DNA of 64,000 nucleotides, taken from positions 1 to 64,000 of the forward strand of contig JAOUFN010000005.1 of the NCBI GenBank assembly GCA_029858285.1, written 5' to 3'. Shown here one piece after another: positions 43,427-51,561 of the stretch; within the stretch, counting starts at the first letter, position 1; the number at the start of each line of letters is the position of its first letter. Under the pieces are notes generated by a model, which was not told the origin of the DNA, searched no databases, and saw only the letters and a program-made list of their open reading frames with translations. Both the position numbers and the translations under genes were made by a program. This stretch comes from Nitrospirota bacterium (GTDB lineage Bacteria > Nitrospirota > JACRHL01).

Positions 43427-45711
43427 TGGCCAAAAATCTGCTGGAACGGGTGTACGCGGTGGTCAAACGCTGCGGCAGCGAGCCTCTTTCGGAGGCCGAA
43501 CTGATGCGGCGGCTGAATCTGCCCATGGCGCGCCGAAAGGAGGTCAAGCACGCCCTGCGCGACCTGGTGGCTGATGGTCGTCTGGCACGGGCGGGGAAGG
43601 ACGGCTTTGTGGAGGCCACGGCGGCGCCGGGGGTGAGTGGACGGCTGATCGCCCACCCGGACGGCTTTGGTTTTGTGGTCCTGGACGGCGGCGGCGAGGA
43701 CGTGTTCGTGCCGCGCCACGAGATGGGCGACGCCATGCACGGCGACCGGGTGTCTCTGAAGGTGGGGGAGGGGCGCGACGGGCGCACTGCCGGATACGGC
43801 CTGACGGTGCTGGAACGGGGCAGTCAAACCCTGGTGGGGCGGCTGGAACGCCTGCACCAGCGCTGGGCGGTGGTGCCCCTGGACGGACGCCAGACGCGCC
43901 CGGTGCTGATCTCGGCCTCCGAAGTCGGCACCGCCCGGGAGGGTGATTTGGTGCAGGTGCGCCTGACCGGCTACCCGGAGCACGGTGAACCCCTGTCCGG
44001 CACGGTGGAGAACGCCTTGGGGGACGGCACCAACGCCACCCTGGATTCGCCCCTGGTGCTGGCCGAATGCGGAATCGATCCGCCGTTTCCCCCCGAGGTG
44101 GCGGCGGAGGCTGCACGTCTGCCCCAGACCGTCACCGCCCCTTACCGCGAGGGGCGCGAGGATTTGCGCGGTTTGCCCACGGTGACCATCGACGGCGAGA
44201 CCGCCAAGGATTTTGACGACGCCGTCAGTTGGCGCCCGGAGGCGGACGGCGCCAGCACCCTGTGGGTGCATATCGCCGACGTGGACGCCTTCGCCCCGGT
44301 GGGCTCGGCCCTTGATGTGGAAGCCCGGGAGCGCGCCACCAGCGTGTATCTGGCGGACATGGTGGTTCCCATGTTCCCGGAGGCGCTGTCCAACGGCATC
44401 TGCTCCCTGAACCCGGAAACCGACCGCTGCACCCTCACCGCCGAGATGCAGTTCGACGCCGCCGGACACCGTACCGGTTATCGCATTTACACCTCGGTGA
44501 TCCGCAGTGACGCGCGCCTGACCTACACCGGCGTCAACCGCATGCTGGTGGGGGGGGATGCCGAGTTGCAGACCCGCTATGCCGCCCTGATGCCCATGCT
44601 GCGGGGCATGGAAAAGCTGGCCCGACAGCGCATGGTGGTGCGTGGGGAACGCGGCAGTCTGGATTTTGACCTGCCGGAAACCTTGATCGTGCTGGGCGCC
44701 GGGGGCGAGATCCGCGACGTGCTGAGCGAGGAGCGGGAAATCGCCCACCGCCTGATCGAAGAGTTCATGCTGATCGCCAACGAAACGGTGGCGGAGTGGC
44801 TGACCTCGGGGCGCTGGCCGTGCGTGTATCGGGTCCATGAGGACCCCGATCTGGACAAGATCAACGCCTTCGTGCCGGTGGCGCGCAACGTGCTGGGGCC
44901 GGATATTCCGATCCCGTTCTACCGCGAGGTGCCGCCCCCCAAAACGCTACAGTGGTTGCTCGGCAAGGCCAGCGGCCACCCGGCGGAACATGTGCTGAAC
45001 TCCTTGCTCATCCGCTCTCTCAAACAGGCACGCTACACCGGCGAGCACCTGATGCACTATGGGCTGGCGGCGGAAACCTACTGCCATTTCACCTCCCCCA
45101 TCCGCCGTTATCCGGATTTGATGGTGCACCGGCTGGTGCGCCATCGCCTTGCAGGGGGCGACTGGCGCGACTTGAAGTGGGTACGCACCCTGGAGGAGAC
45201 GGCCATCCACGCCTCGTCGCGGGAGCGCCGCGCCATGGGTGCCGAACGGCGCGTGACCGCCATCAAGAAATGCCGTTTTCTGGCGCGCAAGGTGGGGGAG
45301 GCGTTTGAGGGCATCATCTCGTCGGTGGCGCGCTTTGGCATGTTCGTGGAAATTTCCGAGGTGGGTTTTGACGGTCTGGTGCCGGTGGAAAATCTGCCGG
45401 AGCGGGTGACCTTCGACGACCGCCACATGGCGTTGGTGGGCAAAACCCATCGCTGGCAGATCGGCGACATGGTGCGGGCGCAGGTGGTGTTCGCCGACCC
45501 CCTGGCGGGGCGTGTGACCCTGGAACTGGAAGAGGCCGAAGGGGAGGAACAGGGGCCACCCCCCGGACGCCGTCCGCCCCACGGCGGCAGGGGAAAAGGC
45601 GGTGCGCCGGGCAGCCCTTCGGGTGGTGGAGCCGGGGCGGGGGCCGCCAAGGCCACCCGCACCCACAAGGCGGGCGTGAAAAAGGTGCGTCCCAAGCGCA
45701 AGCGACGTTAG
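43426..45711 (+). CDS. rnr: Ribonuclease R
   Basis: RNase R is a processive 3'-5' exoribonuclease that degrades structured RNA. The 761-residue protein has an N-terminal winged-helix region, cold-shock domains (F-G-F-V-V...D-V-F-V-P), the RNB catalytic core with D-G-E-T-A-K-D-F-D-D-A-V and H-F-T-S-P-I-R-R-Y-P-D-L-M-V-H-R, an S1 domain (E-G-I-I-S-S-V-A-R-F-G-M-F-V) and a Gly/Lys/Arg-rich tail. A GGAGAGGA site precedes the ATG. Confidence 0.95.
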   Translation: MAKNLLERVYAVVKRCGSEPLSEAELMRRLNLPMARRKEVKHALRDLVADGRLARAGKDGFVEATAAPGVSGRLIAHPDGFGFVVLDGGGEDVFVPRHEMGDAMHGDRVSLKVGEGRDGRTAGYGLTVLERGSQTLVGRLERLHQRWAVVPLDGRQTRPVLISASEVGTAREGDLVQVRLTGYPEHGEPLSGTVENALGDGTNATLDSPLVLAECGIDPPFPPEVAAEAARLPQTVTAPYREGREDLRGLPTVTIDGETAKDFDDAVSWRPEADGASTLWVHIADVDAFAPVGSALDVEARERATSVYLADMVVPMFPEALSNGICSLNPETDRCTLTAEMQFDAAGHRTGYRIYTSVIRSDARLTYTGVNRMLVGGDAELQTRYAALMPMLRGMEKLARQRMVVRGERGSLDFDLPETLIVLGAGGEIRDVLSEEREIAHRLIEEFMLIANETVAEWLTSGRWPCVYRVHEDPDLDKINAFVPVARNVLGPDIPIPFYREVPPPKTLQWLLGKASGHPAEHVLNSLLIRSLKQARYTGEHLMHYGLAAETYCHFTSPIRRYPDLMVHRLVRHRLAGGDWRDLKWVRTLEETAIHASSRERRAMGAERRVTAIKKCRFLARKVGEAFEGIISSVARFGMFVEISEVGFDGLVPVENLPERVTFDDRHMALVGKTHRWQIGDMVRAQVVFADPLAGRVTLELEEAEGEEQGPPPGRRPPHGGRGKGGAPGSPSGGGAGAGAAKATRTHKAGVKKVRPKRKRR

Positions 45712-45759
45712 CCATCACACCGGACGGCGCCGAAGCGGATTTTTTCAGGAGAGAACTCC

Positions 45760-46149
45760 ATGATTACTCGCATGGCCTTTGTGGCCCAACCGACCCGCAA
45801 CATGGCAGCGGCCAAAAGATTCTACGGCGAGGTGCTGGGCCTGAAGGCGGATTTTGCCGCCCCCCACGGCAAGTGGGCGGAATTTGTCACCCCGGATGGC
45901 GCCACGGTGGCCCTGGACGCCTTCAGTCCGGAGATCTCCGACAAGGCCCGGGCCTACCTGTCCCTGGAATCGGACGACATCGTCGCCGACGTGGCGCGCC
46001 TGAAGGCGGCGGGCGCCACCGTGGCCCGCGATACCTGGACCAATCGCGACACGGCGGGGGGTGAAATCTGCCACATGGCGGTGCTCAAGGATCCGGACGA
46101 CAATTCGGTGGTGCTGCACCAGATCGTGCCGGGGCGCCAGGGACACTGA
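45760..46149 (+). CDS. VOC superfamily (glyoxalase-like) protein
   Basis: The 129-residue protein has paired beta-alpha-beta-beta-beta modules typical of the vicinal oxygen chelate fold: N-M-A-A-A-K-R-F-Y-G-E-V-L-G-L near the start and C-H-M-A-V-L-K-D-P-D-D-N-S-V-V-L-H-Q at the end. Metal ligands could be the H and E residues in these strands. The substrate cannot be deduced. AGGAGAG lies upstream of the ATG. Confidence 0.85.
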   Translation: MITRMAFVAQPTRNMAAAKRFYGEVLGLKADFAAPHGKWAEFVTPDGATVALDAFSPEISDKARAYLSLESDDIVADVARLKAAGATVARDTWTNRDTAGGEICHMAVLKDPDDNSVVLHQIVPGRQGH

Positions 46150-46179
46150 CCGTCGGTACCGGCCGCCAGCAGGATCGGG

Positions 46180-46938
46180 TTATCTCTCCGGCGGAATGTC
46201 GGAGGGCGGCGGCAGGGAGCCCCGCATGTCACACTGCCACACCCAGTCGTTGTCGGCCCGCGAGCAGATGTTGAAGCGGGCCGCGTCGAAGCGCAGAACG
46301 TAGCGATCCCCCTTTTCTCCCAGCCGCTGGTAGCGGAACGGTCGGGGGTGAGTTCCCGTGATCGCGGGAGGAATTTCCATCCCGGCAAGCTCTCCAAGTT
46401 CCTCCAGCGAGATGGGGTACATCCCGTATTCGTAGAGAACTTCCTTCAGTACCGTCCGCAGTTGGTTTTCGCGTTCGAAGGCGGCCTGCGTGGCGCCCGA
46501 CAGGATGGCGTTGACCACCAGAAACGCCAGCAATACCCCGACCATCAGATTGCGAGTGCGCTTCAGCCCGGCCGGGGGAGCCCACGCCGGGGGGCGCAAC
46601 CCCAACGCCACGGCGGCCACCCCCAGCAGGAGAACGGCTACCAGCACCCCTTTGCCGAGGGGGTCGTGGCCGAGGGAATGTTCCAGAAAAAACAGGAAGC
46701 TCGCGTACAGCAGCAACAAGTAGACCGGTCGCCACAGCCACGGCGCCAGCTTTTGCCAGGCGGTGGGCGGAGTTTCTGCCGTCGGTGCTTCAGCGGGTGA
46801 TGCCCCGGAGGGGAGATGGGCGCCAGATGGATCGCTGGACGGGCCGGACGCCGGTCGTTCCGGCGGCGGGGCGCCGGGCGGTGGCGAAACGGGCGGGGTG
46901 GGTGGGGTGGGTGGGCCCGGGGGGGTGGGCGTATTCAT
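46180..46938 (-). CDS. Pilin-like-domain membrane protein, paralog 3 of a tandem triplet
   Basis: The 252-residue protein has a Pro-rich cytoplasmic N-terminus (about 1-65) and three predicted helices: one around W-R-P-V-Y-L-L-L-L-Y-A-S-F-L-F-F-L-E-H-S, one of small residues, and one ending in V-N-A-I-L. An amphipathic helix leads to Y-E-Y-G-M-Y-P-I-S-L-E-E-L-G-E-L, resembling the post-helix region of type II pseudopilins. A Cys pair near the C-terminus (C-S-R-A-D-N-D-W-V-W-Q-C) is shared with both paralogs. I know no named family. It is 13 bases after the preceding paralog. Confidence 0.7.
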   Translation of the reverse strand: MNTPTPPGPPTPPTPPVSPPPGAPPPERPASGPSSDPSGAHLPSGASPAEAPTAETPPTAWQKLAPWLWRPVYLLLLYASFLFFLEHSLGHDPLGKGVLVAVLLLGVAAVALGLRPPAWAPPAGLKRTRNLMVGVLLAFLVVNAILSGATQAAFERENQLRTVLKEVLYEYGMYPISLEELGELAGMEIPPAITGTHPRPFRYQRLGEKGDRYVLRFDAARFNICSRADNDWVWQCDMRGSLPPPSDIPPER

Positions 46939-46951
46939 GCCGGGGTGATCC

Positions 46952-47635
46952 TCATGGTGTTGTTGTCGAGCCGGCCTTCCTGCTGCACTGCCACAGGGAG
47001 GAGCCACCTCTGCCGGAGTCATCGGACAGGGAGCATACCCGGAACATGGGGGCGTCAAAGCTTAGCGTGTAGTGCTCTCCGTTCCCCCCGAAACGCTCAT
47101 AGTGGAATGGCACGGAGTGACGCAGCCCCATTGCCGTGGGGGGGATGCTCGTGGAGGAAATGCCCCCCAACTCCTCCAGCGATGCGGGGTACAGGCCGTA
47201 GTCGTAGAGGCACTGTTGCAGTGCGGCCAGCACATCCATGGAGCGGTTGATGGTGGACGCCTCCAGCGCCCCCAGCGCGGCATTGGCCACCAGAAACAGG
47301 ACGACCACCCGCGTGGCCATGCGACGGACACCCAGCCATCTCTCCGGTGTGGGCCACAGCAGACGGCTCAAGCCCACGGCCAGCAGGAGCGCAATGATGA
47401 CCACAGTCGTACCGAGTGCGTCCCTGCCCAGGGAATGATCCAGAAAAAACAGGAAACAGGCGTACAGAAATAGCGCCCGCGACGGCTCCCATACCCATGG
47501 GGACACCCGTTTCCAGGTGGAGGGGGGCGGGGTGACTGGTGGCATCGCGGAAAAAGGCGGAACGGATGCCGGGGCAGCGGGCGGAGCCGGTGTCGCCGGG
47601 GGGGAGGCCGAAATATTTTGTGGCGGGGCGCTCAT
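46952..47635 (-). CDS. Pilin-like-domain membrane protein, paralog 2 of a tandem triplet
   Basis: The 227-residue protein shares the three-part plan of its neighbours: a Pro/Ala-rich N-terminus, helices with F-L-Y-A-C-F-L-F-F-L-D-H-S-L-G-R-D-A-L-G, then Y-D-Y-G-L-Y-P-A-S-L-E-E-L-G-G-I and a terminal Cys pair (V-C-S-L ... W-Q-C-S). ATG 47635 overlaps the stop of paralog 1 by four bases. Function unknown. Confidence 0.7.
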   Translation of the reverse strand: MSAPPQNISASPPATPAPPAAPASVPPFSAMPPVTPPPSTWKRVSPWVWEPSRALFLYACFLFFLDHSLGRDALGTTVVIIALLLAVGLSRLLWPTPERWLGVRRMATRVVVLFLVANAALGALEASTINRSMDVLAALQQCLYDYGLYPASLEELGGISSTSIPPTAMGLRHSVPFHYERFGGNGEHYTLSFDAPMFRVCSLSDDSGRGGSSLWQCSRKAGSTTTP

Positions 47636-48390
47636 GCGTCCGTGTCGGGGGGGGCCGAAGGGAGGTTGCCGTTCGTGGTGCATCGCCACCCGGAGGCGAG
47701 GTCCTGGACGCGGTCGGTCTGCGAACAGATGACGAACATGGCGGAATCGAAACGCAAGATGTAGTGCCCCCCGTCTTCTCCAAAGCGCTGGTAGCGGAAC
47801 TGTCCTGGGTGGCGCAGTGATGCCGTAGGGGGGATGCCCATGGCGGCCAGTTCACCCAGTTCCGCCAGCGAAACGGGGTACATCCCGTATTGTTGAAAGC
47901 ATTTTCTCAACGCGCTCTGCAATATCCAGGCGCGGTCGATGGTAAATGCCTCGGTCACCCTCAGGATCGCGCTGGCTACAAGGAACATGACGAACATGTG
48001 TGCCGCCAGTGTGCGGCCATCCGTCAGCCGCTTCGGTGTGGCCCAAAGCGGGGGGTTCAATGCCAGCGCCATGGTTCCCGCTCCCAGCAGGATGATGGCT
48101 GTAAGCGCCATCTTGCCGAGGGGATCGGGGCCCGAGGAGTGATCCAGAAAAAAAAGCAGGCCGACGTACAGTGCCGACAGATAAAGTGAGCGCCACAACC
48201 ACGGCACCAGTTTTTTCCGCATGACGGAAGGCGCAACCGAAGGCGGTGCGGTGCCAGGTGGTGTGGCGTCCGATAGAGTGCCGCCGGGCGGTGCGTCGGT
48301 TGGCGGTGAACCCGGTGGTGGAATGGCGGGTTCTGGCGAACCGGAAGGACCGGGCGGGGCCGACGGGCCCGGCAGGGTCGGCTCATTCAT
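47632..48390 (-). CDS. Pilin-like-domain membrane protein, paralog 1 of a tandem triplet
   Basis: The 252-residue protein has a Pro/Gly-rich N-terminus (1-60), helices including L-Y-L-S-A-L-Y-V-G-L-L-F-F-L-D-H-S-S-G-P-D-P-L-G, then Q-Q-Y-G-M-Y-P-V-S-L-A-E-L-G-E-L and a Cys pair (V-I-C-S ... W-R-C-T). It is the first of three related genes and overlaps the SAM hydrolase stop by four bases, so all four genes form one operon. Confidence 0.7.
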   Translation of the reverse strand: MNEPTLPGPSAPPGPSGSPEPAIPPPGSPPTDAPPGGTLSDATPPGTAPPSVAPSVMRKKLVPWLWRSLYLSALYVGLLFFLDHSSGPDPLGKMALTAIILLGAGTMALALNPPLWATPKRLTDGRTLAAHMFVMFLVASAILRVTEAFTIDRAWILQSALRKCFQQYGMYPVSLAELGELAAMGIPPTASLRHPGQFRYQRFGEDGGHYILRFDSAMFVICSQTDRVQDLASGWRCTTNGNLPSAPPDTDA

Positions 48391-49172
48391 GCGGCGGTCA
48401 CCTGCTGCGCCGTGACCGGGCCACCCACGTGTGCCCCTAGTAGTTCAGCGGCAGAGCCGTCGCGGACAAACACTTCAATGCGCCCGCTGCTGCCGGGGAT
48501 GAACGCCGCCACACCGGGCAGCACGTCGCCGTAATGCCGCGCCCGGTAGACGGTGTGGTGGCCCAGGGTCACCGAGCGAATGCGGTCCACCAGTTCCTCG
48601 GGCAGGCTGGTGACCAGGTTGCCGAAGCGGTCTATGTGCAGCACCATGCCGCGCCACCCCTCCGTAACCTGCGCCGCGCCGGGCAGTGGGCGTGCGAGAT
48701 TGTCGGTTATGCGTGGTCCGAAAGCCGCTGGAGCCTTTCCCATGGCCAGATGCGCGGCCGCCGGGGCGAACACGTCGCGGCCGTGAAAGGTGGCGGAACG
48801 GCGGGCGGGCAAAAAATCCGGCACGCCGATCTGATGCGCGACCAGTTGGCCGTCCGCCTCCAGCAGGGGGGCGAGCACCCCGTTGTCGGGGCCGACAAAA
48901 AAGGCGCTTCGCCCTTGGGCCACCAACGCCCGGCGCGGTCCCCCCACTCCCGGATCCACCACCACCACATGGATGGTGCCGGGGGGGAAAAAACCCAGCG
49001 ACTGGGACACCAGAAAGGCCCCCTGATCCACATTGAATGGCGGCACCTCGTGGCACAGGTCCACGATGCGCGCGGTCGGGCAGATGGAGAGGATTACCCC
49101 CTTCATGATCCCCACATAAGGGTCGTGGTGACCAAAATCGGTGGTGAGGGTGATTACCGGCGGGTTGGTCAT
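48387..49172 (-). CDS. SAM hydrolase/halogenase family protein (DUF62)
   Basis: The 261-residue protein has I-T-L-T-T-D-F-G at the N-terminus, V-V-D-P-G-V-G-G, F-V-G-P-D-N-G-V-L and a C-terminal I-D-R-F-G-N-L-V-T-S. These are the blocks of the SAM hydroxide adenosyltransferase family, which splits SAM to adenosine and methionine; halogenating members are rare. ATG 49172 has AGGGAAG upstream and fits the family start. It leads an operon with three uncharacterised membrane proteins. Confidence 0.9.
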   Translation of the reverse strand: MTNPPVITLTTDFGHHDPYVGIMKGVILSICPTARIVDLCHEVPPFNVDQGAFLVSQSLGFFPPGTIHVVVVDPGVGGPRRALVAQGRSAFFVGPDNGVLAPLLEADGQLVAHQIGVPDFLPARRSATFHGRDVFAPAAAHLAMGKAPAAFGPRITDNLARPLPGAAQVTEGWRGMVLHIDRFGNLVTSLPEELVDRIRSVTLGHHTVYRARHYGDVLPGVAAFIPGSSGRIEVFVRDGSAAELLGAHVGGPVTAQQVTAA

Positions 49173-49373
49173 GGCGCTTCCCTGCAAAAACCAATGCACA
49201 GGGTGCCCCATGTATCGCCTCTAGTACAAGGGGTGGCCATTACCCTACCCGCCTGCGCCATGGCGGGTCGCATTCGTCGGTGCTTCGGTCTGCTCTGGCT
49301 ATCGCACGGAGGTGGGACCGTCCTATGATGGCAAACTGCCGTGTAACCGGCGTACCGACAGGGAGCAACCGAC

Positions 49374-50492
49374 ATGACCCGTTATGAGGATACTGCCGTC
49401 ATTGCCATCACCAAGCATGGGGTGGCGCAGGCGGCGCGGCTGGTGGAACAACTCCCCGGTGCGGCGCTGATCGTACCTGAAAAGTTCGCCGCTGCGGCGG
49501 GGCCTCTGGCCCGAAGCCCCTATTCCGGCCCCCTGAGTGCACAGGTGGGGGGGTGGTTCGGGCGGTACCGGCGCCTGGTGTTCCACGTTTCACTGGGGGC
49601 GGTGGTACGGCTTATCGCGCCGCACCTCAAGTCCAAGGACGACGACCCGGCGGTGCTGGTGGTGGATGACGCCGGGCGGTTTGTTATCTCCGTACTATCC
49701 GGCCACGTGGGTGGGGCCAATGCCTTTTGCGAGGAAGTGGCCCACGCCCTGGGGGCCACTCCGGTCATCACCACCGCATCGGACGTGGGCAAGACCATTC
49801 CGGTGGACATTCTGGGGCGGGAACTCGGCTGGCAGGTGGACCCCCTTACCAAAGGCAACATCACCCGGGTGTCCGCCGCCGTCGTCAACGAGGAGCCGGT
49901 GGCCTTCATCCAGCAGGCGGGGGAGCCGGGCTGGTGGACGCGGGACACCCCCCTGCCGCGCAGCATCCAGCGCTTTGCCGTCCTGGCCCAGGCGTCGCCG
50001 GAGGAGTTTTCCGCCGTGCTGTGGGTGACCGACCGGGAACTGACCGGGCCGTTCTGGGAAGCGGTGCGCGGGCGCTGCGTGGTGTACCGCCCGCGCTCCC
50101 TGGTGCTGGGGGTGGGGTGCGACAAGGGGACCAGCCGGGAAACCCTGGCGGAGGCGGTGGAACTGGCGCTGCGACAAAACGGCCTGTCGCCCCTGTGCAT
50201 CCGCAACCTGGCCACCATTGACAAAAAACGCGACGAGCCGGGCCTGGTGGCGCTGGCGCGGGAGCTGGGGGTGGAGGTGGTGACCTACCCGGCGGCCCAA
50301 CTGGCGGCGGTGCCGGACGTGCCCAACCCGTCCGATGTGGTGCTCAAGTACATGGGCACCCCGGCGGTGGGGGAACCCGCCGCCATGCTCTCCGCCGGGG
50401 TCGGCGTGGCCGGGCTGGTGGTGGAAAAGTTCAAGTACAAGGGCGCCGACGGCCTGAACGCCACGGTAAGCGTGGCCAGGGGGGGGTGTTAG
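49374..50492 (+). CDS. cbiG: Cobalt-precorrin-5A hydrolase CbiG
   Basis: CbiG opens the delta-lactone of cobalt-precorrin-5A and releases acetaldehyde. The 372-residue protein has the N-terminal region with F-H-V-S-L-G-A-V-V-R-L-I-A-P, the middle S-G-H-V-G-G-A-N and T-A-S-D-V-G-K-T-I-P-V-D, and the C-terminal domain L-G-V-G-C-D-K-G-T-S and S-A-G-V-G-V-A-G-L. AGGGAG lies eight bases before the ATG. It is diagnostic of the anaerobic-type cobalamin route; other cbi genes are outside the window. Confidence 0.93.
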   Translation: MTRYEDTAVIAITKHGVAQAARLVEQLPGAALIVPEKFAAAAGPLARSPYSGPLSAQVGGWFGRYRRLVFHVSLGAVVRLIAPHLKSKDDDPAVLVVDDAGRFVISVLSGHVGGANAFCEEVAHALGATPVITTASDVGKTIPVDILGRELGWQVDPLTKGNITRVSAAVVNEEPVAFIQQAGEPGWWTRDTPLPRSIQRFAVLAQASPEEFSAVLWVTDRELTGPFWEAVRGRCVVYRPRSLVLGVGCDKGTSRETLAEAVELALRQNGLSPLCIRNLATIDKKRDEPGLVALARELGVEVVTYPAAQLAAVPDVPNPSDVVLKYMGTPAVGEPAAMLSAGVGVAGLVVEKFKYKGADGLNATVSVARGGC

Positions 50493-50524
50493 AAAGCGGC
50501 GTGCCGGGCCTGGGGCGAGGGGCG

Positions 50525-51115
50525 CTACCAGCGTGCCTGTTTCTCAATTTGCGAGGCGAGGTCCTTGAGCGTATCGACGAGGGTATTGAAACGCTTGCCC
50601 CTCTTTAGCCACGCCCCGGCGGAGTGCAGGCGCTTTTGGCCCGTCGCGACCAAGGCGGCCTTTCGGGACTGAGCGCTATTGTGGGCCGCGAAGTTCCGGA
50701 GAGCCGATAGCTGCTCCAGTGCGGACCTGTATTTCTTTTTCTTCACCTCCTCTAGGAGGAAATGCTTGTCGGGCACAAACTCCTTGAGCACCTTGATGAG
50801 CCCGTCTCTGCCCTTGAAGTCGAAGAACCTCCCGCTGGTCACGAGGTACTCGCAGACCGCCTTCGAGAGATGCTTGGGGAATTTGATCCCCTTCCGATCC
50901 GACACGGTAGCTGTGTCGTTGTTGATGGACCCGACAAGGGCGTCGAACATCAACGACTCGAACCCACGGTACAGGTGAATCACCGCGTAATCGTACAGCA
51001 GTGACACGTGCTCATCGGTCGCCCCCTCCGTCCGCGCCTTGATAAACGCCGCCACTTTGTCGGCGTGTGTCCCGAAATCTCGGGTGCTTTTCTTGATGCT
51101 CCTCTTCCGCGCCAT
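50525..51115 (-). CDS. HEPN-like protein (possible RNase of a defence or toxin system)
   Basis: The 196-residue, Lys-rich, mostly helical protein has L-S-A-L-R-N-F-A-A-H-N-S with R140 and H145, an R-x4-H motif of HEPN ribonucleases, at the end of a helical domain. HEPN proteins often act as toxins or in phage defence. Base and codon use are less GC-biased than the neighbours, suggesting transfer. No cognate antitoxin is directly adjacent. Identification rests on the motif and fold pattern only. Confidence 0.55.
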   Translation of the reverse strand: MARKRSIKKSTRDFGTHADKVAAFIKARTEGATDEHVSLLYDYAVIHLYRGFESLMFDALVGSINNDTATVSDRKGIKFPKHLSKAVCEYLVTSGRFFDFKGRDGLIKVLKEFVPDKHFLLEEVKKKKYRSALEQLSALRNFAAHNSAQSRKAALVATGQKRLHSAGAWLKRGKRFNTLVDTLKDLASQIEKQARW

Positions 51116-51179
51116 TGTCGTTAGTGCAGGTCAGTGTACCTGTTCGTGCGCGTCGAAGCAGGACGCGGCGCGTAGCGCT

Positions 51180-51491
51180 TCAGCCCGCCACCACCCCGCA
51201 TTCCAGCCCGAAGCGGAAGCGGCGGGCGGTGGGGTCGAAGGTGGGGTCGGGGGTGAACCGGGTTTCCAGCACGGTGACGCTGCCCACGTTGCGCAGGTCG
51301 AAGTTCTTGAAACCGCCCCCCGCCTCCTCTTTTCCGCCCTCCACCACGCCGGTCACCAGCGGGTGGCCACCGGCGCTGCGGAATACCGCGTGGGGGGCCA
51401 TCCGCACCGGGCGTCCCGCATAGCTCAATTCGACCAGACGGCGCTGGGTGATGGCAGCGCACAAAATGTCACGGGTGGTGTCTGGTTGCAT
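51180..51491 (-). CDS. Small WYL-like domain protein
   Basis: The 103-residue protein fits the WYL pattern: A-I-T-Q-R-R-L-V-E-L-S-Y-A-G-R-P-V-R-M-A-P-H, then G-H-P-L-V-T-G-V-V and a late F-K-N-F-D-L-R-N-V-G-S-V. WYL domains sense ligands or nucleic acid and are common in defence regulators. ATG 51491 was chosen as the start of the family-like region. No HTH domain is attached. Function unknown. Confidence 0.6.
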   Translation of the reverse strand: MQPDTTRDILCAAITQRRLVELSYAGRPVRMAPHAVFRSAGGHPLVTGVVEGGKEEAGGGFKNFDLRNVGSVTVLETRFTPDPTFDPTARRFRFGLECGVVAG

Positions 51492-51561
51492 GTTTCCATC
51501 ATCCGTCGGCGGCAAGGGGGTGGGCAAGGAAATGTACCGGGGAGTCCGGGTGTTGCGGTGA

